From: Impatiens glandulifera
Taxonomy: Eukaryota > Streptophyta > Magnoliopsida > Ericales > Balsaminaceae
Assembly (NCBI RefSeq): GCF_907164915.1
Contig: NC_061866.1
Span: forward strand, 29,281,905-29,345,904
DNA length: 64,000 nt
Direction of reading: 5' to 3'
Positions within the stretch are counted from its first letter, which is position 1, and every line of letters starts with the position of its first letter. A model generated the notes under the pieces. The model saw only the letters and a program-made list of their open reading frames with translations. It was not told the DNA's origin and ran no database searches. This document shows positions 59,700 through 64,000 of the stretch, in pieces. A program made the position numbers and the translations under genes.

Positions 59700-60721
59700 A
59701 TGACCAAAACCAGTGCAGTCAAACGCAACCTAGACTCCTACACTATCAGAGGCACCAACACAGTCGTCAAAGGTAATTGAATCTGTCTCTTTTTTTATAT
59801 GATTGTCTATGTCGATTTTCTTTCTTTTTGTTTTTATGATATCGTTCTACATTATGGTTTGTTTCTGAAGTTGGAGACAATGTGCTGTTGCGATCACCGG
59901 AGAGCAATACTACTCCTTATGTGGCTCAGATTAACAAGATCCAGATAGACAATAGAAATAACGTGACAGTTCAGATAAGATGGTATTACAGGCCGGAGGA
60001 TTCCAACGGAGGTCGTAAACTATTCCATGGTGAGAAAGAACTGTTCTTGTCTGACCACTATGAGTTTCAGAGTGCTTACACGGTTCAAGGTAAGTGTATG
60101 GTTCATTCTTTCAAGAATTACACCAAGCTAGAGAGGGTTGGAGCTAAGGATTACTATTGCCGATTTGAATACAAAGCTGCAATCGGTCTTTTTTTACCTT
60201 TTCGCGTCAGAGTGTAAGTATATATTGTGTTTGGTTCTGTCTAACTTGGTATAGATTTTGTAGTTTTTGTGATTGATTGGTCTTATATTTTGAAGGTATT
60301 GTAAATGCCAAATACCTGAGAACCCAGACCATTTTATGGTGCAGTGTGAGGAATGCAAAAACTGGTAATAATCTTTCTAGGATTATCAATTGAATTTTTT
60401 AAGGTTGGAATTAGGAACACCACATTTCTGGGTAATTAGTAATGTGCCCTATAAGTGAGTTTAGAATTTATTTAATATTAAGTTTTACTTGTTCAAATTT
60501 GAGATGTTGTCATATACCTTTATCTTTATGTAGGTACCATCCTTCTTGTCTTGGTATGACTATAAATCAAGTAAAACAATTAGATGAGTTTATATGTTCC
60601 AGTTGTAATGGAGAGGAGGTATTCATTTTACAATGCAATGATTTATTATATATCTTATTGTTGACTCGAATAACTGAATAATTCTATTGTTATGTAGGAT
60701 GAAACTTCAATGAAGAATTAA
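59700..60721 (+). CDS. EBS/SHL-like BAH-PHD histone reader, copy C
   Basis: Exons 59700-59772, 59871-60213, 60296-60364, 60534-60618 and 60698-60721 give 197 aa in frame with all GT-AG borders kept. BAH ([30 protein letters not shown]) and PHD ([26 protein letters not shown]) are intact. The start reads MTK where copies B and D have MAK. By my count it differs from copy B at ten coding positions, eight changing the amino acid. It has a shortened upstream region and an unrelated upstream neighbour, so expression may differ from B. Confidence 0.92.
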
Positions 60722-63700
60722 GTAAAGGAGGCAATGTGAAGTTTGAGTGTATTAATATATATTCTAATGAATCATGGTAGTGTTGTTTGGCATTGAGAGT
60801 TGTTATGCATGTATGCTTTCTAAAGTTATGTTGTAAGAAAGAGAACGCAATTTAAAACAATTATCTATTTAAGTTTGTTGATTATAATTATATAACTAGC
60901 CATTTCTAATATAAATTTAACATTAATCTAAATCTAGATTGAAAAAAAAAAACTGAAATTCATCTCCTTTGACATGTTAGTCAATTAAAAGTGACAAGAT
61001 TTTGATACTTTTCATGAGTTAATTAATATAACAAATCAATTTCTTTTAATTATATATCATAATACGACAAAACATGCACAATCGAAAACCTTATTATTTT
61101 TCATAATACAGTATAAGGATGGGTAAGATGTACTCTAAAAGCTTATAATTAAAACATGACTTCATCAAAATGTTGTATTAGTGTTACTTACCCTATTCAT
61201 CTTCTTCTAGTTCATATTGCATGGTTGAATATTAAAAGAACATTTTTTATTAATAAGAAAAATATATCCTACTAAGACAACTTGTTAAGGTAAAATATAT
61301 ATGAACACAAAGAGCGATGATGTCAATAAGACAAGACAACAACTTTGTAAGATACAAGTCCTCTATGGAAAGATACATCATTTTGGCTAAGTAATCAAGT
61401 TGAAAAAGTAATAAAAAAATTAAATACAAACAACCTATTCAAAATAACTAATAATGAGTAATACAATACTCAAGAGTAATGAACATTATATGAAAGAAAA
61501 GTTTATAAGCAACCAAATAACAAATAATAAGACTCCAAACAAGCAAAAATAATTAGTACTATGAATAATTAGGTGATTTATAAGAAAACAAAATACACAA
61601 AAAGAACAAACTAACGACAAACCGTACAATGGTACTTAGAAACCATTTTCTCATCCTCATTAAAAACGCTTTAAATGAAAATGGAATGTCATAATTGTTA
61701 GTGTCATATTAATTCTCTTTAATTAAAAACATATTTAAGTAATTATTTTCTCAATCCTCGCGATTTTAAATTGAGGCTAGGTTTCTAGATAATGCTATAT
61801 TTTTCACCCCCATATCAAAATTGAAGGGAATGTACAAAATAACATACAAATTCTTGATTTGTAATAAACCACTAACATTGAAAAAATTGATATTAAAAAT
61901 AGATTTTGTTTAGCCAAAACTCCTAGGGCCACATGTCAACGTTTTCAAATCATCCAAAAGCATGCCCAAATTGTTTTATAAAATTTATCTCAATATTTCA
62001 ATTTAACTAATTGATACCATTTATTTTTCTACTGTTGTGTTTCAGATTTTCAAAAAAAAATGGCTGTTTATTTTAATCACCAAATTTCAACTTTAATTGC
62101 TTCAAAAATAATTTAATCAGGTTCCATGATTTCTCTAACTTCTAAGGTTGTCTAGGACATGATTCTAACTTTATATATCATCATTCCTAACAAATATCCA
62201 CCTTGATCATAAGTGAAAGAGCTTATCTATCATCTATTTTGGTGTTCATCACAAGAGAAATTTAATTCTCTTTGAAATCCAAACATCCCATCCTGTTCAT
62301 ACTTTAATATGTTGTATGCGCTTTAACTTATGGAATTCTTCACCAATTATAAGCTCATCAGATACTCTTTTCAACCATTCCCCTCCTATACAACTCTCCA
62401 AGAGAAAGACACACAACCAGAAAGAGTTTGAATAATTTGTAAATTAAATTTCCTAACTTGTTTTGATTCCTTAAGCATAAACACATACCTTGATCTCCTC
62501 TTTGTCAACAACCTTGCATGATTTGTCCACAAACCCAACCAAACAAAGTCGCGGTTCCTGGATCCTCAATTTCTCAACTCCACCTTTGTAGAACCATAGG
62601 ACCCACTTCATATATAGTCTCCCTTTGTGTCATTATCGGATTTGACATGAATCTTGTTTTCATCCTCAATCAGTATTGGCCTATTCCAAGCCATCACAAA
62701 CAATAAGGAACAAGTTACAGTTGCATATATCTTCATTCTTTGGGTAGTCTCCATTTAACACCTTAAAGTGGAATTTAACACCTTGAAGTGGACTGCCAGT
62801 GAAATAGACACTCCCTTGCAATGAGACATGAAGAATATATAAACATCTCTTAATTAACTTGTAGATCATTTGGTTGCCCAACTTGAAAGAAGACTCTACA
62901 TATATCTTTCTTTATTTTCATTCCAAACAACACTTCTTGATTTCTCCAACTTCTTTATATCAATCTTCTTTTTAAGCATATACATGAGTTCCCAAATAGT
63001 TTTCATGTCCTTGCAAGCAAGTGGATAATTTTCATAGAGCAACAACAAGATTTTGTGTTCACCACTTCCAACTTTTAAAAGGGTCTCACCTTCAATCTAT
63101 TTGGAAAACATTCAACAATCAATACATCACTTGAATGAATTTCCTACCATAAATCTATCATAACTTTTGTATACCGCCTAAATGATCATCTTTCTAATGC
63201 AAATACTATTCAAAATAAAAAATTGTGAAATGATGAAAACAAAAAGAATAATACATTCCATATTGTATCTAATCATATTACAATCCAATCATATTTATTT
63301 TTTAAATTACTACCATATAAATTTTATGAAGGATTGATTGATACTCATCAATAAGATCAATTTATTCGAGTTAGTACATGCATATGACAAAACATACCTT
63401 ACAAAGTTATAAAATGTTCCTTTTTTGTTTTTATTGGAGAATAATATCATTATTAACTTTCTTGTTTATTTGATGATTTGTAAATCCATCTAGAAAGTTT
63501 GAAGACAATTATTAACACGGATATTATTACAAAAATAGTTGCACGAAAACCATATATATATTTGACAATTTAAACAAGATTAAAAGAAAATTCATCATCA
63601 CAATTATGTTGTTCGTGTCTTATTTGTTTTAGGTATAGGGTTTCTTAACATTATTTTTTAGAAACACATCATTTCAATTTGTCTCACTCTCTTTAATTAA

Positions 63701-64000
63701 TTACTTCACATTTACCAACCATTTTAAATTTAACTTGAAAGTTAAGAGGACGAGATAACAATAACGAAGAACATGATAGTACTAACTAGTAGATTCATAT
63801 TTACCTAATGAATTTTTTTGTGTGTAGAAACAAATCTTCTCATTAACTCTCAGTTTCAGTATACTTAAAAAACATTCTCCTCAACTATCAAACTTATATT
63901 TTCATTGGCTCAATAAAAACAACACATGAAAACAAATAAATGTTAAACCCCGGTGTAAAAATAGCAATGAGATGAAACTATATATACATAACTTTTATTA

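Larger units (their letters stand above)
59521..64000 (+). repeat. Unit C, recent duplicate running off the right edge
   Basis: Begins inside a promoter repeat (TTTCTAGGGTTTTTCCCATG) at the cut citrate synthase exon. It follows unit B from about 46355 to 50767 with very few differences, including the gene and its 3.3 kb downstream. A roughly 24-bp tandem duplication (ACACCTTAAAGTGGA / ACACCTTGAAGTGGA) lies at about 62757-62792. From 60722 to 64000 there is no intact gene, only the same unassigned minus-strand relics as in A and B. Confidence 0.93.

Overview
The window is AT-rich nuclear DNA of a flowering plant, most likely a eudicot. The evidence is spliced genes with GT-AG introns, BAH-PHD genes of the Arabidopsis EBS/SHL type, a plant citrate synthase, CACTA (En/Spm) transposons, a plant L1-type LINE and a tRNA-derived SINE. 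I cannot name the species. Nothing looks bacterial, and there is no CRISPR array or rRNA.

The backbone is an array of direct segmental duplications on the + strand. Each full unit has an EBS-like gene (five exons, about 200 aa) followed by about 5 kb of shared, mostly non-coding sequence. Unit A (1-2288 plus 16092-16728) enters from the left edge and its gene lies outside the window. Unit D (about 37150-42900) carries gene 37614-38695. E (about 42900-44690) is a gene-less partial copy. Unit B (45836-52250) carries gene 46511-47565. F (about 52900-53650) is a short partial copy. Unit C (59521 to the right edge) carries gene 59700-60721. A, B and C are almost identical; D and E are older. All three genes have open frames, intact BAH and PHD signatures and consistent splice sites, but they end only about 5-9 residues after the PHD finger.

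Two large CACTA elements sit in or between the units. CACTA-1 (2289-16091, target duplication ATT) interrupts unit A; unit B at 51554 still shows the unoccupied site. It carries two complete-looking spliced genes, a TNPD-type transposase (5040-8643) and a TNPA-like protein (12017-13806), so it is a candidate autonomous element. CACTA-2 (19010-30422, target duplication GCA) carries decayed minus-strand TNPD- and TNPA-like genes plus a second partial TNPA copy and a second set of subterminal arrays, so it looks composite. It lies inside unrecognised retroelement-like DNA (about 17540-31990).

Other mobile sequences are a 5'-truncated LINE (32550-35050) with a related 3' fragment at 16785-17045, a SINE (17291-17515), a 605-bp hAT-type MITE containing a tRNA-Gly-like relic (41814-42418, empty site visible in units A and B), and a frameshifted hAT transposase fragment (about 45283-45835) fused to the left edge of unit B.

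Between units B and C lies a minus-strand mitochondrial-type citrate synthase remnant (54700-59520). Its 3' exons are well preserved, several middle exons are missing, and its 5' end is cut exactly where unit C begins, inside a promoter minisatellite of the EBS-like gene. The most notable theme is recent local amplification of a chromatin-reader gene, with a promoter repeat carrying telo-box motifs expanded in the younger copies.
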